Shown here one piece after another: positions 38,268 to 47,701 of a DNA stretch of 64,000 nt. The stretch's first letter is position 1. The number at the start of each line of letters is the position of its first letter. The stretch is from Actinomycetes bacterium (GTDB taxonomy: Bacteria > Actinomycetota > Acidimicrobiia > Acidimicrobiales > Acidimicrobiaceae). Where the stretch lies: the NCBI GenBank assembly GCA_021822605.1, contig JAKAQL010000008.1:1-64000 (forward strand). The letters run 5' to 3'. The notes below the pieces were generated by a model. It saw only the letters and a program-made list of their open reading frames with translations. It did no database searches and had not been told where the DNA came from. The position numbers were made by a program, and so were the translations under genes.

Positions 38268-40213
38268 CCGAGGTTGGTGACATTCTCTGGGAACCCAGTG
38301 CTGGAGGACTGTCAGGACCTCTAGGAGCGTTTTTGGGCACCGAGGGCCCAAGGCTCGGGGTTAGTTCGAAAACCTATGATGACCTCTATCGAGCGAGCAT
38401 TACCAAGATCGGTCCGTTTTGGCGTTCCGTCGCACGTTTCTGTCAGCTCGCTGGCGATCTGGGTGATCGCGATTTGGTAGGAGAGCTACCCGATGCAGTG
38501 TTCTTCCCGGATGGTTTTATCAACTACGCCCAGGAAGCGTATCTCCGTTTTCACGACCCAGCGTGCATCGTCAAGGCTGACGAGTCCGGGATGCTAGAAC
38601 ACGTTGAGGCTCATGAGTTTTGGCGAGCTGTTGCCCAGCTTGCAGCGTCCCTTCAGGCGGCTGGCGTAGGAGTAGGCGACCGTGTCGCGGGCTATCTTCC
38701 CAATATCTATGAGGCGGTCGTTGGACTCTTTGCCACCGCGAGTATCGGTGCTATTTGGTCCTGCACGTCACCGGACTTTGGCGTCGGCGCGGTGGTGGAT
38801 CGTTTTCGCCAGATTGAACCAAAGGTCGTCTTGGCAGTCACCGAGTATCGCTATGGTGGTCGACTCATCGATCGGAGGACGACGCTTCACTCGATCCTTG
38901 ATGAGCTGCCAAGCGTTCGCACCGTTATCGTGGCGGGATCTGCGGACGGACTACCACGGGGGGCCTGGAGCCTACTCTCCTTTGATGAGGCGATCGAGGG
39001 AGAACGGCCATTGATTTTTGCTCGGGTGCCCTTTAACCATCCTTTGTGGGTTCTTTACTCCTCAGGGACGACGGGCGTTCCAAAGGCTATTGTCCACTCC
39101 CACGGTGGAATCGTGCTTGAACACAAGAAAGTGCTCGAGCTCCAGAACGAGATCGCCGATGGGAGCACGTTCTTTTGGTACTCTTCCACGGGTTGGATGA
39201 TGTGGAATTTTTTGATGGGCGGCCTGCTGGTTGGCGCTTCCATTGTGTTATACGATGGCTCCCCGGGCTACCCGGATCTCGGTCAGCTCTGGCGGCTGAT
39301 CGATAGGGCAGGTATCGATTTCTTCGGCGTCTCGGCTCCCTTTCTTCGCAGTTCGCAGGTTGGAGGGGTGGATCCACGATCACTGATCCATGGTACGTCG
39401 CTACGGGCCATCGGCTCGACCGGAGCGCCACTGACCATCGATGGTTTTGATTGGGTGTATCGTCACGTTCCGGGACCAGTACAGCTCATCTCAGCCTCTG
39501 GTGGCACGGATGTGTGTACCGCGTTTTTGGGTAGCTCTCCGATGCATCCAACGAGAGCCGGACTGATCGCGGCCCCCGCACTCGGTGTTGCGGTTGCAGC
39601 CTTTGACGAGTCAGGGACACCAGTGGTGGGAACGATGGGTGAGCTGGTTATCACCGAACCCATGCCGTCGATGCCGATCTGGTTCTGGAATGATGGGGAT
39701 CGAAGCCGGTATCATGAGGCGTATTTCGCCAAGTATCCTGGCGTCTGGAGACATGGCGACTGGGTCACTTTCTATGCTGATGGTTCGAGCGTGATCTACG
39801 GCCGTTCTGATTCAACCTTGAATCGTGGTGGTGTCCGCATGGGCACTGCCGAGTTCTACCGTGTGGTGGAGGCCATCAAAGGGGTACAAGAGGCCCTGGT
39901 GATCGACACCTCGGCTCTCGATCGAACTGGTGAGCTCATCCTTTTTCTTGTCCTGACCCCGACGGCGGTCGAGGAGGAGGTAGTCCAACAGGTACGAGCC
40001 GCGCTGCGAAGAGAGCTCTCTCCTCGACATGTTCCTGACCGGTTCTTCATGGTATCGGAGGTTCCGAAGACCTTGAATGGCAAAAAGTTGGAGGTTCCGA
40101 TTCGCCGACTTTTTCTCGGGGAGCAGCTCGCGGATGTCGCATCAAGTGACTCGGTGGCCAATCCTGGCGTCCTCAGCGAGTTTGAGGAGCTTGCTCGGCT
40201 AGCACGTCCCTGA
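38264..40213 (+). CDS. Acetoacetate-CoA ligase
   Basis: VLYSSGTTGVPKAIVHSHGGIVLEHKK, YSSTGWMMWNFLMGGLLVGASIVLYDGSPGYPD, SDSTLNRGGVRMGTAEFYRVVE, KTLNGKKLEVPIRRL. Confidence 0.94.
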   Translation: MTEVGDILWEPSAGGLSGPLGAFLGTEGPRLGVSSKTYDDLYRASITKIGPFWRSVARFCQLAGDLGDRDLVGELPDAVFFPDGFINYAQEAYLRFHDPACIVKADESGMLEHVEAHEFWRAVAQLAASLQAAGVGVGDRVAGYLPNIYEAVVGLFATASIGAIWSCTSPDFGVGAVVDRFRQIEPKVVLAVTEYRYGGRLIDRRTTLHSILDELPSVRTVIVAGSADGLPRGAWSLLSFDEAIEGERPLIFARVPFNHPLWVLYSSGTTGVPKAIVHSHGGIVLEHKKVLELQNEIADGSTFFWYSSTGWMMWNFLMGGLLVGASIVLYDGSPGYPDLGQLWRLIDRAGIDFFGVSAPFLRSSQVGGVDPRSLIHGTSLRAIGSTGAPLTIDGFDWVYRHVPGPVQLISASGGTDVCTAFLGSSPMHPTRAGLIAAPALGVAVAAFDESGTPVVGTMGELVITEPMPSMPIWFWNDGDRSRYHEAYFAKYPGVWRHGDWVTFYADGSSVIYGRSDSTLNRGGVRMGTAEFYRVVEAIKGVQEALVIDTSALDRTGELILFLVLTPTAVEEEVVQQVRAALRRELSPRHVPDRFFMVSEVPKTLNGKKLEVPIRRLFLGEQLADVASSDSVANPGVLSEFEELARLARP

Positions 40214-40395
40214 TGGTTTCCGTGGCGCCGTCGGGGCTTGCGTGCGTGCTTCTCCGCCGCCAGGCTCGGGCGGAATCCCTGTGTGCCGGTGTGGCCTAAG
40301 GGGGATGATCGCGCACTGGAGACGAGATGATGGTGAATACGTTGGTGGCGGAGTCTCCCAAAGACTGGTAGTGGCAAAGGTCTAGGATTGGAGAT

Positions 40396-40557
40396 ATGAG
40401 GAACTTGACACCTTTGGTCTGGGCAGCATCGATCATAGTGGTCGTCGTCGTTGTCGATGTAGCGTTCCTACGTCACCACACGCTCGCACGTCTCCTCATC
40501 AATATCGCGATCGTTCTCTTGTTTGCGGGTGTTTACCTGCGATGGTTTAGGCACTGA
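40396..40557 (+). CDS. Possible 53-aa small membrane protein
   Basis: Read by eye: MRNLTPLVWAASIIVVVVVVDVAFLRHHTLARLLINIAIVLLFAGVYLRWFRH*; two predicted TM helices; below the ORF-track cutoff. Confidence 0.55.
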   Translation: MRNLTPLVWAASIIVVVVVVDVAFLRHHTLARLLINIAIVLLFAGVYLRWFRH

Positions 40558-40729
40558 AGGCTCAAACCAATCCTCTGACGATCTCCACAACGAGCGAACG
40601 CGAACCAGATCGCACCGGCACTAGGTGGTGGGGTCGAAGCCTTCGTCGAGCCCACGTGGATAACCAACAGAAGGCGTACCTACGAGGTCGCCACCACTGT
40701 GGTTCCTTTGGCTAGATAGCCATGCTGGT

Positions 40730-41614
40730 CTAGAGGGAGGGTAGCAACTCGTGGACGCGCTGGAAGTTGGGTAAGGCCCCAGCTTGACGTATCGCCATCT
40801 CGATGGGAGCGCCGAGCGCCTGGAGTTCTGCGAGTTCTCCATCGGAGACTGCGTCAAAGAGCGGGGCCATCAATACGTTTGTCCTGCGCTCCAAATCGCT
40901 ACGGAATGCGCGCCCTTCCATAGTGATCGTCTCGTCCTTCCTGATGAGACCTCGTGAAGCAAGGCTCTCAACGCCATCGTTCCACTCATCGTCGGTGTAC
41001 CCTCTCGATGGCTGTGCCGTGGAGCGCTTTTCAGCTCCGATAGCCACCATAAGGATGTGGGCCTCACAACCATTGATCTGATTGACGGAGAGCAGGTTGT
41101 TGTGACAGTCTCCCCTGTATTCACGGATGAGAGTGGCGGCATGGAAGAGCCGAGAAGTCGGATCTTCCGGTGGCCGGAGGGATAGGTTTGCAGCGTAGAG
41201 GGGATGTCCACTACGTTCTCCATCGACGGAAATCTTGGTTGCGATCTCAGCCGCGCGGGCTAGAGCCTCCTGGCTTGGGGCGAGAGGGGTCGATTCCATG
41301 ATGCGATTCCAGGCAGCCAGCAAGCCTTCGAAACGGGCGCCGACGAACTGTTCAGGTGCGGCTATCTGCCAAACTGAAGGGATGGCGGCCTCGACATTGC
41401 GATGCGAGAAGGTGTAGAACACGGCTGTTACTACGCCTGGCTCGACCCTTCCCATCGGTGCAGCGCGTCCCCCGAAGTATCGAGCCCAGGAGTCGGAAAC
41501 CCCAAGGGCCTTATAGCTCTCGCGACACTCTTTGGCAAAGTAGGTCAGGTCGTGTAGTGTTTCGAGTTGAGCCCAGACTATCAGGGAGCTGGTTTGCCGT
41601 TCATTGCGATCCAT
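40730..41614 (-). CDS. SCO6745-like family protein
   Basis: LTYFAKECRESYKALGVSDSWARYFGGRAAPMGRVEPGVVTAVFYTFSHRNVEAAIPSVW; DGVESLASRGLIRKDETITMEGRAFRSDLERRTN. Confidence 0.7.
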   Translation of the reverse strand: MDRNERQTSSLIVWAQLETLHDLTYFAKECRESYKALGVSDSWARYFGGRAAPMGRVEPGVVTAVFYTFSHRNVEAAIPSVWQIAAPEQFVGARFEGLLAAWNRIMESTPLAPSQEALARAAEIATKISVDGERSGHPLYAANLSLRPPEDPTSRLFHAATLIREYRGDCHNNLLSVNQINGCEAHILMVAIGAEKRSTAQPSRGYTDDEWNDGVESLASRGLIRKDETITMEGRAFRSDLERRTNVLMAPLFDAVSDGELAELQALGAPIEMAIRQAGALPNFQRVHELLPSL

Positions 41615-41729
41615 GTGCTCAGGCTAGTAGCCATCACTGTGCATTGGCTAACGATACTCTTTTGAAGAGCGAGCGTATCACGATGATCGATAGGCAGCGG
41701 AGTTGGTGGGGTTTAGCTAACCTGGCCTT

Positions 41730-42248
41730 ATGCCTATTTACAGTCTTGGTAGTCAAATTCCCCAGATCGCCGCCTCGGCATTTGTCCATCCAGATGCCGT
41801 CATAATCGGCTCTGTGGTGATCGGTGAGGAGGCCTCGGTCTGGCCACAAGCAGTATTGCGCGGCGATTATGGCCAGATTGCGATAGGTGATAGAACGTCG
41901 GTGCAAGATGGGACGGTCATTCATGCAACGGCTGAGCTTCCTACTATCGTTGGCGCCGAGTGTGTCGTCGGACATCTTGTGCACCTTGAGGGTTGTGTGA
42001 TTGAGGACCATTGCCTCATCGGATCGTCATCGGTTGTTCTGCACCGGGTTCGGATCCATGAGCATGCTTTGGTTGGGGCGAACGCCATGGTAACCAATGA
42101 TACCGACGTTCCTTCGTTTGCAATGGCGCTCGGGGTTCCGGCGACTGTCTTTCACGACCGGGTCTCCAAGGGAGCCTTCGCCCAGGCCGTCGATCTCTAT
42201 GTCGCCAATGGGCGACGCTATCAAAGGGAGCTGATTCGTCTGGAGTAG
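41730..42248 (+). CDS. Gamma-class carbonic anhydrase family protein
   Basis: Left-handed beta-helix hexapeptide pattern: VWPQAVLRGDYGQIAIGDRTSVQDGTVIHAT, VGHLVHLEGCVIEDHCLIG. Confidence 0.92.
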   Translation: MPIYSLGSQIPQIAASAFVHPDAVIIGSVVIGEEASVWPQAVLRGDYGQIAIGDRTSVQDGTVIHATAELPTIVGAECVVGHLVHLEGCVIEDHCLIGSSSVVLHRVRIHEHALVGANAMVTNDTDVPSFAMALGVPATVFHDRVSKGAFAQAVDLYVANGRRYQRELIRLE

Positions 42249-42420
42249 TGGCGACCTGGGTGGAGTGATAGGTGCTGATGTAACGATGATTCGCGACGCC
42301 CTACGGGATCACCAAACGGGAGATCCCTGAGCTATGCCGGATCTGGCTGAGCAACCCAACCATGACAGGGCAACCTTGCGGCAGGGGAGTCTCTTGGCGG
42401 GAGTGTCTGTCAGATCTGAC

Positions 42421-43215
42421 TCACCGATGCCGCAAGGCGGTGGCGACACGCCTTCCCGCGAGCGTATGGACTTCGATGGGGTGATTGAAGGCATCGGTGA
42501 GCGTTGCAGACGTCAACACCTCGTCGGCCGTACCAAACCAGTAGCCACGCTCACTCATTACGAGGGTGTGCGTGATCGAGGCGGGTAGATCCTCCAGGTG
42601 ATGAGCCACCATCACGAGAGCTCCATCCTGGTGATGGTGGTCGAGAATACGTTCGAGTGCCTCGATCATCTCTTCACGTGCCACCAGGTCGAGGTGAGAG
42701 GTGGGTTCGTCGAGCACGGTTAAGCGTGGTGTACCACTGAAGGCTCGTGCGAGAAGGACACGCTGGCGTTGACCCGATGATAGCGAGTCTAGGGTTCGCT
42801 GCGCGTAACCGTGAAGACCCACGATCTCTAGGAGCTGCTCGGCCTCGGTGTGGTCGTGGTCGTCGAGCACGAACCATTCACGACGGAGGCCCGAGTGTCG
42901 TCCAAGAGCAACCACCTCGACAGCGGTCATATCTGGGGTTAGTTGCATGGCCAGTCCGTCGAAGAAGTAGCCAATCCTTGGCCGTAAGGTTCTGATGTCG
43001 GTGGTGTGCACGTCACTGCCTAAGAGGTGCAATACTCCTCGGCTGAGCCGGAGCCGTCCTGCAAGCACCATCGCGAGTGATGTTTTTCCGATGCCGTTAG
43101 GCCCCAGGATGGCGAGGCGCTGACCAGCCTCCAAGGTGATCGATAGGTCGGCAAAGACGGTGGTCTCGCCGCGTGCCAGGTAAGCGTGCTCCATGTAGAT
43201 GATAGGGTTGGTCAT
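42421..43215 (-). CDS. ABC transporter ATP-binding protein (start trimmed to ATG 43215)
   Basis: LAILGPNGIGKTSLAMVLAG Walker A, DSLSSGQRQRVLLARAF signature, RLTVLDEPTSHLD Walker B. Confidence 0.92.
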   Translation of the reverse strand: MTNPIIYMEHAYLARGETTVFADLSITLEAGQRLAILGPNGIGKTSLAMVLAGRLRLSRGVLHLLGSDVHTTDIRTLRPRIGYFFDGLAMQLTPDMTAVEVVALGRHSGLRREWFVLDDHDHTEAEQLLEIVGLHGYAQRTLDSLSSGQRQRVLLARAFSGTPRLTVLDEPTSHLDLVAREEMIEALERILDHHHQDGALVMVAHHLEDLPASITHTLVMSERGYWFGTADEVLTSATLTDAFNHPIEVHTLAGRRVATALRHR

Positions 43216-43619
43216 AGGGCTATCAAGGCTATTGCGATGATGGCGAGCGCTAGGCCCACCACCTGGCGTGGGTGGAGCTGGACTCTTGTGATGATAACTT
43301 GCAAGATGAGGGTGACGGCCGGGTAAAGAGCGGTGATTGCGATGAGCGGTGCCGCATTGGAGCCTCTCCGTAGCGCAAGAAAGAAGAGCGCGTAGCCGAT
43401 GGTGCCGGCCAGACCGGCTGCGATAGTCAACCAAGAGAAGGCGGGCCGTATGAGGAAGGCAACCGGAATGACTGCTATCGCCTCCACGAGCACTACTGTG
43501 ACCCAAAGAGTTAACGGGGCAGCGCGCACCGAGGCACGATCCGAGAGGAATCCCCACGCTCCCCATGCGAGCGCCGCACCAAGCGCCAATCCAACGGCGG
43601 TCAGCTCGATGCGAGACAC
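43212..43619 (-). CDS. Single-EamA-domain (DMT superfamily) membrane protein
   Basis: 135 aa, several TM segments, LAWGAWGFLSDRAS..., ALRRGSNAAPLIAITALYPAVTLILQVII; ATGA overlap with the ABC ATPase. Confidence 0.82.
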   Translation of the reverse strand: MSRIELTAVGLALGAALAWGAWGFLSDRASVRAAPLTLWVTVVLVEAIAVIPVAFLIRPAFSWLTIAAGLAGTIGYALFFLALRRGSNAAPLIAITALYPAVTLILQVIITRVQLHPRQVVGLALAIIAIALIAL

Positions 43620-43692
43620 ACCCCTCCTTTTAGAATATTCGTTTTAAGGCTAGCGAGTGATCGACCGATGAAGCTCATGAGGGGTTGGTGTA

Positions 43693-44697
43693 ATGCAGCG
43701 ATCGAATTCACTCAATATCGGCGTTCTGGGCAACAGTGGTGAGAACGCTCTGACAGGGCTGTTGGAACAGCTGATGACTGCTGCTGGCGCGATGGGTGTC
43801 ATGGTGGCGAGACGGCTCGAGTCGAGGTATTTGATCGAGAGAGTTCGAGTCGTTCCTCGGATTCTACGCGAAGGCGATGTGATCGAATTCGAGAATGCCG
43901 TCGATCTGTCGACGGCCGTCCCGATTGAGCCAGATGGGCCGGGCCGCATTTTTTCTGACTATATCGGGTTTTCGCCGTTGGCCTCTCTCTACCTCGTCCC
44001 GTTCGAGGCGACGAGAGACGATAGCCTTGCTACCGTGATTTTTTCGAATCGAGAACTGCGCTGTCCTCGTCAAACGTTGGTTGCGATGTGTCGCATGATT
44101 GAGTTCACGATTACGATGGGAACCGAGTACGAGCGACAGGTTCGTTCGCTCGCAGACCAACTCGCAATTCTTGGGGAGCAGGCATCGAACGACCCCCTGA
44201 CGCAATTGCTGAATCGGCGCGGATTCCTTGAGGTCTTACAACGAGAGGCAAGTCGGCTGTCGCGGAATCCAGCACCGATGGCCATCCTGTTGTTTGATCT
44301 CGATGGTTTAAAGTCCGTTAACGACCTCTATGGACATGAGGCCGGTGATGATTATCTGATCAAGTTCGCCCGAACGCTACGCGACAATTTGCGTGCCATG
44401 GATGTGGTAGGCCGACTTGGCGGGGATGAGTTCGCCCTTCTTGCACCACAGACTGATCGTATCAATGCGGAGGAGCTGGCACGTCGCCTGCGTCGCCTCT
44501 TTGACGCCCGTCGGCTTCCGGTCTCCATTGGGGTAGCAGCATTTGAGGGTGAAAAGATGTCCCTGGCGGCCCTTCTCTCTCAGGCGGACCAGGCGATGTA
44601 TGCGGATAAGGCACAGCGCAAAGAGGCCATGGGTACGCAGGAGAAGCTAACCATCGATCTCACGGCACTTGAGGGAAGACTACAGACTCGGGTTTAA
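43693..44697 (+). CDS. GGDEF diguanylate cyclase with N-terminal sensory-like domain
   Basis: SNDPLTQLLNRRGFLEVLQ, LFDLDGLKSVNDLYGHEAGDDYL, GRLGGDEFALLAP. Confidence 0.92.
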   Translation: MQRSNSLNIGVLGNSGENALTGLLEQLMTAAGAMGVMVARRLESRYLIERVRVVPRILREGDVIEFENAVDLSTAVPIEPDGPGRIFSDYIGFSPLASLYLVPFEATRDDSLATVIFSNRELRCPRQTLVAMCRMIEFTITMGTEYERQVRSLADQLAILGEQASNDPLTQLLNRRGFLEVLQREASRLSRNPAPMAILLFDLDGLKSVNDLYGHEAGDDYLIKFARTLRDNLRAMDVVGRLGGDEFALLAPQTDRINAEELARRLRRLFDARRLPVSIGVAAFEGEKMSLAALLSQADQAMYADKAQRKEAMGTQEKLTIDLTALEGRLQTRV

Positions 44698-45681
44698 CGC
44701 GACTACCACCCGTCCCCGCACCTGCCCTTTGAGAATCTGGTCGGCGTAGCTGGGGAGTGATTCGAGGTCGATCTCGGTGATCATCTCCTCCAGGAGTTTT
44801 GGGTCAAGTACGTCAGCGAGTCGTTCCCATGCGATGTTGCGAGCGTGGAGGGGAGCGTTGACAGAATCAATGCCGGCGATCGAGACACCGCGCAGGAGAA
44901 ATGGCATCACCGATGCGGTGAATGTGGCACCGCCAGCAAGGCCCACCGATGCGATCGCTCCGGTTCGTTTCGTTTGCGCGAGCACTCGCGCGAGAGTCTG
45001 GCCCCCCACGGAATCGATGCACCCTAACCAGCGTTCAGACTCCAGCGGACGTTCTGGTCCGCCGTCGAGTTCATCCCTTGGGATAATGGTTGCGGCACCG
45101 AGATGTTTGAGATAGTCAGTCTCGTTGGCGCGTCCCGTCGAACCAGCGACCGAGTACCCGAGTCGATTGGCGATGGCGATGGCGATGGAGCCGACGCCAC
45201 CAGCTGCACCAGTCACGAGTAGCGGATCCTCCGAGCTTGGTGCTATTCCCAGGTGCTCAAGTGACATGATGGCGAGCATGGCGGTCAGGCCGGCAGTACC
45301 GATGCCCATGGCCTGTCGTGGTGTCAGAGAGTGGGGAAGGCGTACAACCCAGTCAGGTTCTAGGAAGGCCTCGTCGGCATAGCCGCCCCAATAGAGTTCA
45401 CCGATTCGAAAGCCAGTGGCTATGATCCAATCACCGGGCGTGTAGGTATCTGTCTCATCCGCTATCACCTGTCCGACGAGATCAACACCGGGAATGTGCG
45501 GGTAGGAGCGCACCAATCGACCCAATCCCTTCATCACCATGCCGTCTTTATAGTTGAGTGTCGAGTAAGCGACGTGGACCCTCAGTGGCCTGGGCCGAAA
45601 ATCAGAGACAGGGAGCTGTTCAATCGCTACGGTTGGTTGTGGTGTGGATTCCCGGACGACGAGGGCGCGGATAGTTTCCAT
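44680..45681 (-). CDS. MDR-family oxidoreductase, YhdH/AcuI-like (acrylyl-CoA reductase family)
   Basis: VAYSTLNYKDGMVMKGLGRLVRSYPHIPGVDLVGQV, VTGAAGGVGSIAIAIANRLGYSVAGSTGRANETDYLKHLGA. Confidence 0.9.
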   Translation of the reverse strand: METIRALVVRESTPQPTVAIEQLPVSDFRPRPLRVHVAYSTLNYKDGMVMKGLGRLVRSYPHIPGVDLVGQVIADETDTYTPGDWIIATGFRIGELYWGGYADEAFLEPDWVVRLPHSLTPRQAMGIGTAGLTAMLAIMSLEHLGIAPSSEDPLLVTGAAGGVGSIAIAIANRLGYSVAGSTGRANETDYLKHLGAATIIPRDELDGGPERPLESERWLGCIDSVGGQTLARVLAQTKRTGAIASVGLAGGATFTASVMPFLLRGVSIAGIDSVNAPLHARNIAWERLADVLDPKLLEEMITEIDLESLPSYADQILKGQVRGRVVVALNPSL

Positions 45682-45987
45682 TATGTGTCTCCCTTTATGG
45701 TTATTGATTCTTCAAAGGTAACTTAGTACCGCTGGCCCCGCACAAGCTCATTGGAAGGGCGAGATTCAGTGTGCTAGCCTAGAGGTCGTGGCAAACGTGG
45801 GAACTGCTCTAGCTTTCTAAGGGTTCACAGTTGGTGAGGCTGTTGCAGGGGGCGAGTTTTGTTTTCATGGTTGGCTAGCGCAGCGCGACGGTCGCCGTAG
45901 GAGCGATTGGGTACGAAGGTTGATCCCGGGATAGAGTCGGATGGTTGCGATGGGCGTCTCGAGGTCTTTGAGGAATGGGGGTTGACG

Positions 45988-46455
45988 ATGCTCACGGTAC
46001 CTCTCGAGGAGCGATTCAACTCAGCGTTCTTGCACTTCTGTGCCGCCATGGACGGGGCCCCAGGGGGTGCCGTTACCGAGCCGGACGCTGAAACTGGCGA
46101 GCAGTGGGACAATCTCCATGTGCTCGGTCACGTTTCGGAGATGCTTGAATACTGGTTGGCTGAGGTTCTTCGGGTGCTTACTCACGGACCAGACGAACCC
46201 TTTGGTCGGCTAAAGCGCTCACCGGAGCGAATTGCCCGGATAGAACGAAGCTCGGAGCTCGCAGTGGACGAACTTCGGCACGAAATACATCTCCGTGCAC
46301 TAGCCACGATCGATTTGTGCCGATTGCTGACGCCGGAGCAGCTGAGCATTCGAGGGCTGCATCCGAAATTTGGTCTGATGACGGTAGAGCGGATACTCAT
46401 GGAGTTCGGGGTAGAGCATCTCCATGAGCACGCGTTGCAACTCGAGTCGTTGTGA
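45988..46455 (+). CDS. DinB-like protein, function unknown
   Basis: Predominantly helical, HVLGHVSEMLEYWLAEV and GVEHLHEHALQL histidine-containing helices. Confidence 0.5.
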   Translation: MLTVPLEERFNSAFLHFCAAMDGAPGGAVTEPDAETGEQWDNLHVLGHVSEMLEYWLAEVLRVLTHGPDEPFGRLKRSPERIARIERSSELAVDELRHEIHLRALATIDLCRLLTPEQLSIRGLHPKFGLMTVERILMEFGVEHLHEHALQLESL

Positions 46456-46492
46456 TGTTCTTGGGAACGATGAATCTGTTGAGGAGAAGCGA

Positions 46493-47701
46493 GTGAAACG
46501 TCAAACACCTGATTTTGTTGGGCTCAAGTCATTGTTGGCGCCACGAGCGCCTCGGTTGGATTTTTGGCGTGCGAGAGTTGAGCGTGCTCAGACCATCGGG
46601 GATTTGCGGGCGCTGGCGCGCCTGCGTACACCACGGGCCGTCTTCGACTATACCGATGGTGCCGCCGATGGTGAGTTAACGTTGGCGCGTTCGAGAGATC
46701 TATTTCGGTCGCTCACTTTCCACCCTCGCATTCTGCGCGATGTCGGTGAGGTGGACACTTCTGTCGAACTTCTTGGTGCGCGCAGTTCGCTGCCTTTCGC
46801 CCTTGCCCCCACCGGCTTTACACGGATGATGCGTGCTGAGGGGGAACCAGCGGTTGCTCGCGCAGCACAGCGTGCAGGTATCGCTTATGCCCTCTCGACC
46901 ATGGGTACGACATCGATCGAGGAGGTCGCGGCTGCGGCTCCGAACGTACGCAGGTGGTTCCAGCTCTATCTTTGGCGTGACCGAGAGGCGGGTTTGGATT
47001 TTTTGCGGCGCGCACAGACTCAAGGTTATGAAGCTCTCGTGCTGACTGTCGACGTTCCTGTAGCTGGTAATCGTTTACGCGATGCCTACAATGGGTTGAC
47101 CATTCCACCCCAGATCACTGCAAGGACCTTTGTTGACGGTGCTCTCCACCCGGCCTGGTGGTTCGATCTCCTCACGACACCTCCTTTAGAGTTTGCCAGC
47201 ATGAACGTCTATGGCGGAACGGTTGGATCCCTCATCAATAAGATGTTTGATCCGTCGGCGACCATCGAGGATCTTGCTTTTCTTCGGGAACATTGGCACG
47301 GCAAGCTGATCGTAAAGGGCGTGCAACGCCTTGAGGATGCCCAGAGTCTCGCAGCTATTGGTGTCGACGCGGTTGTGCTTTCGAACCATGGTGGTAGGCA
47401 GCTCGATCGCGCGAGCGTTCCCCTTCGTCTTCTAGGTTCCGTGGTGGAGTCGATAGGGTCCGCAATGGAGATACTGATCGACGGAGGCGTGATGAATGGG
47501 GCGGACGTTGTTGCGTCCCTGGCACTTGGTGCTAAGGCTGTACTGGTAGGTCGTGCCTACCTCTATGGCTTGATGGCGGGTGGTGAGTTTGGGGTAGATC
47601 GTAGCATTGACATCTTGGCAAGTGAGGTGCGACGTACCATGCAGCTCCTTGGGGTGCGTTCACTCGACGAGCTTGATGCCAGTTTTGTCACTCTGCCGTA
47701 G
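46493..47701 (+). CDS. FMN-dependent alpha-hydroxy-acid oxidizing protein (LldD/lactate oxidase family)
   Basis: FDYTDGAADGELTL, PFALAPTGFTRMMR, LIVKGVQRLEDAQSLAAIGVDAVVLSNHGGRQLDRA; GTG start 46493. Confidence 0.93.
   Translation: MKRQTPDFVGLKSLLAPRAPRLDFWRARVERAQTIGDLRALARLRTPRAVFDYTDGAADGELTLARSRDLFRSLTFHPRILRDVGEVDTSVELLGARSSLPFALAPTGFTRMMRAEGEPAVARAAQRAGIAYALSTMGTTSIEEVAAAAPNVRRWFQLYLWRDREAGLDFLRRAQTQGYEALVLTVDVPVAGNRLRDAYNGLTIPPQITARTFVDGALHPAWWFDLLTTPPLEFASMNVYGGTVGSLINKMFDPSATIEDLAFLREHWHGKLIVKGVQRLEDAQSLAAIGVDAVVLSNHGGRQLDRASVPLRLLGSVVESIGSAMEILIDGGVMNGADVVASLALGAKAVLVGRAYLYGLMAGGEFGVDRSIDILASEVRRTMQLLGVRSLDELDASFVTLP

Noticed and set aside
45171-45190. GGCGAT short repeat within the AcuI-like gene
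   Set aside because: Encodes ordinary Ala/Ile-rich coding sequence (AIAIAIANRLG); no evidence of separate function.
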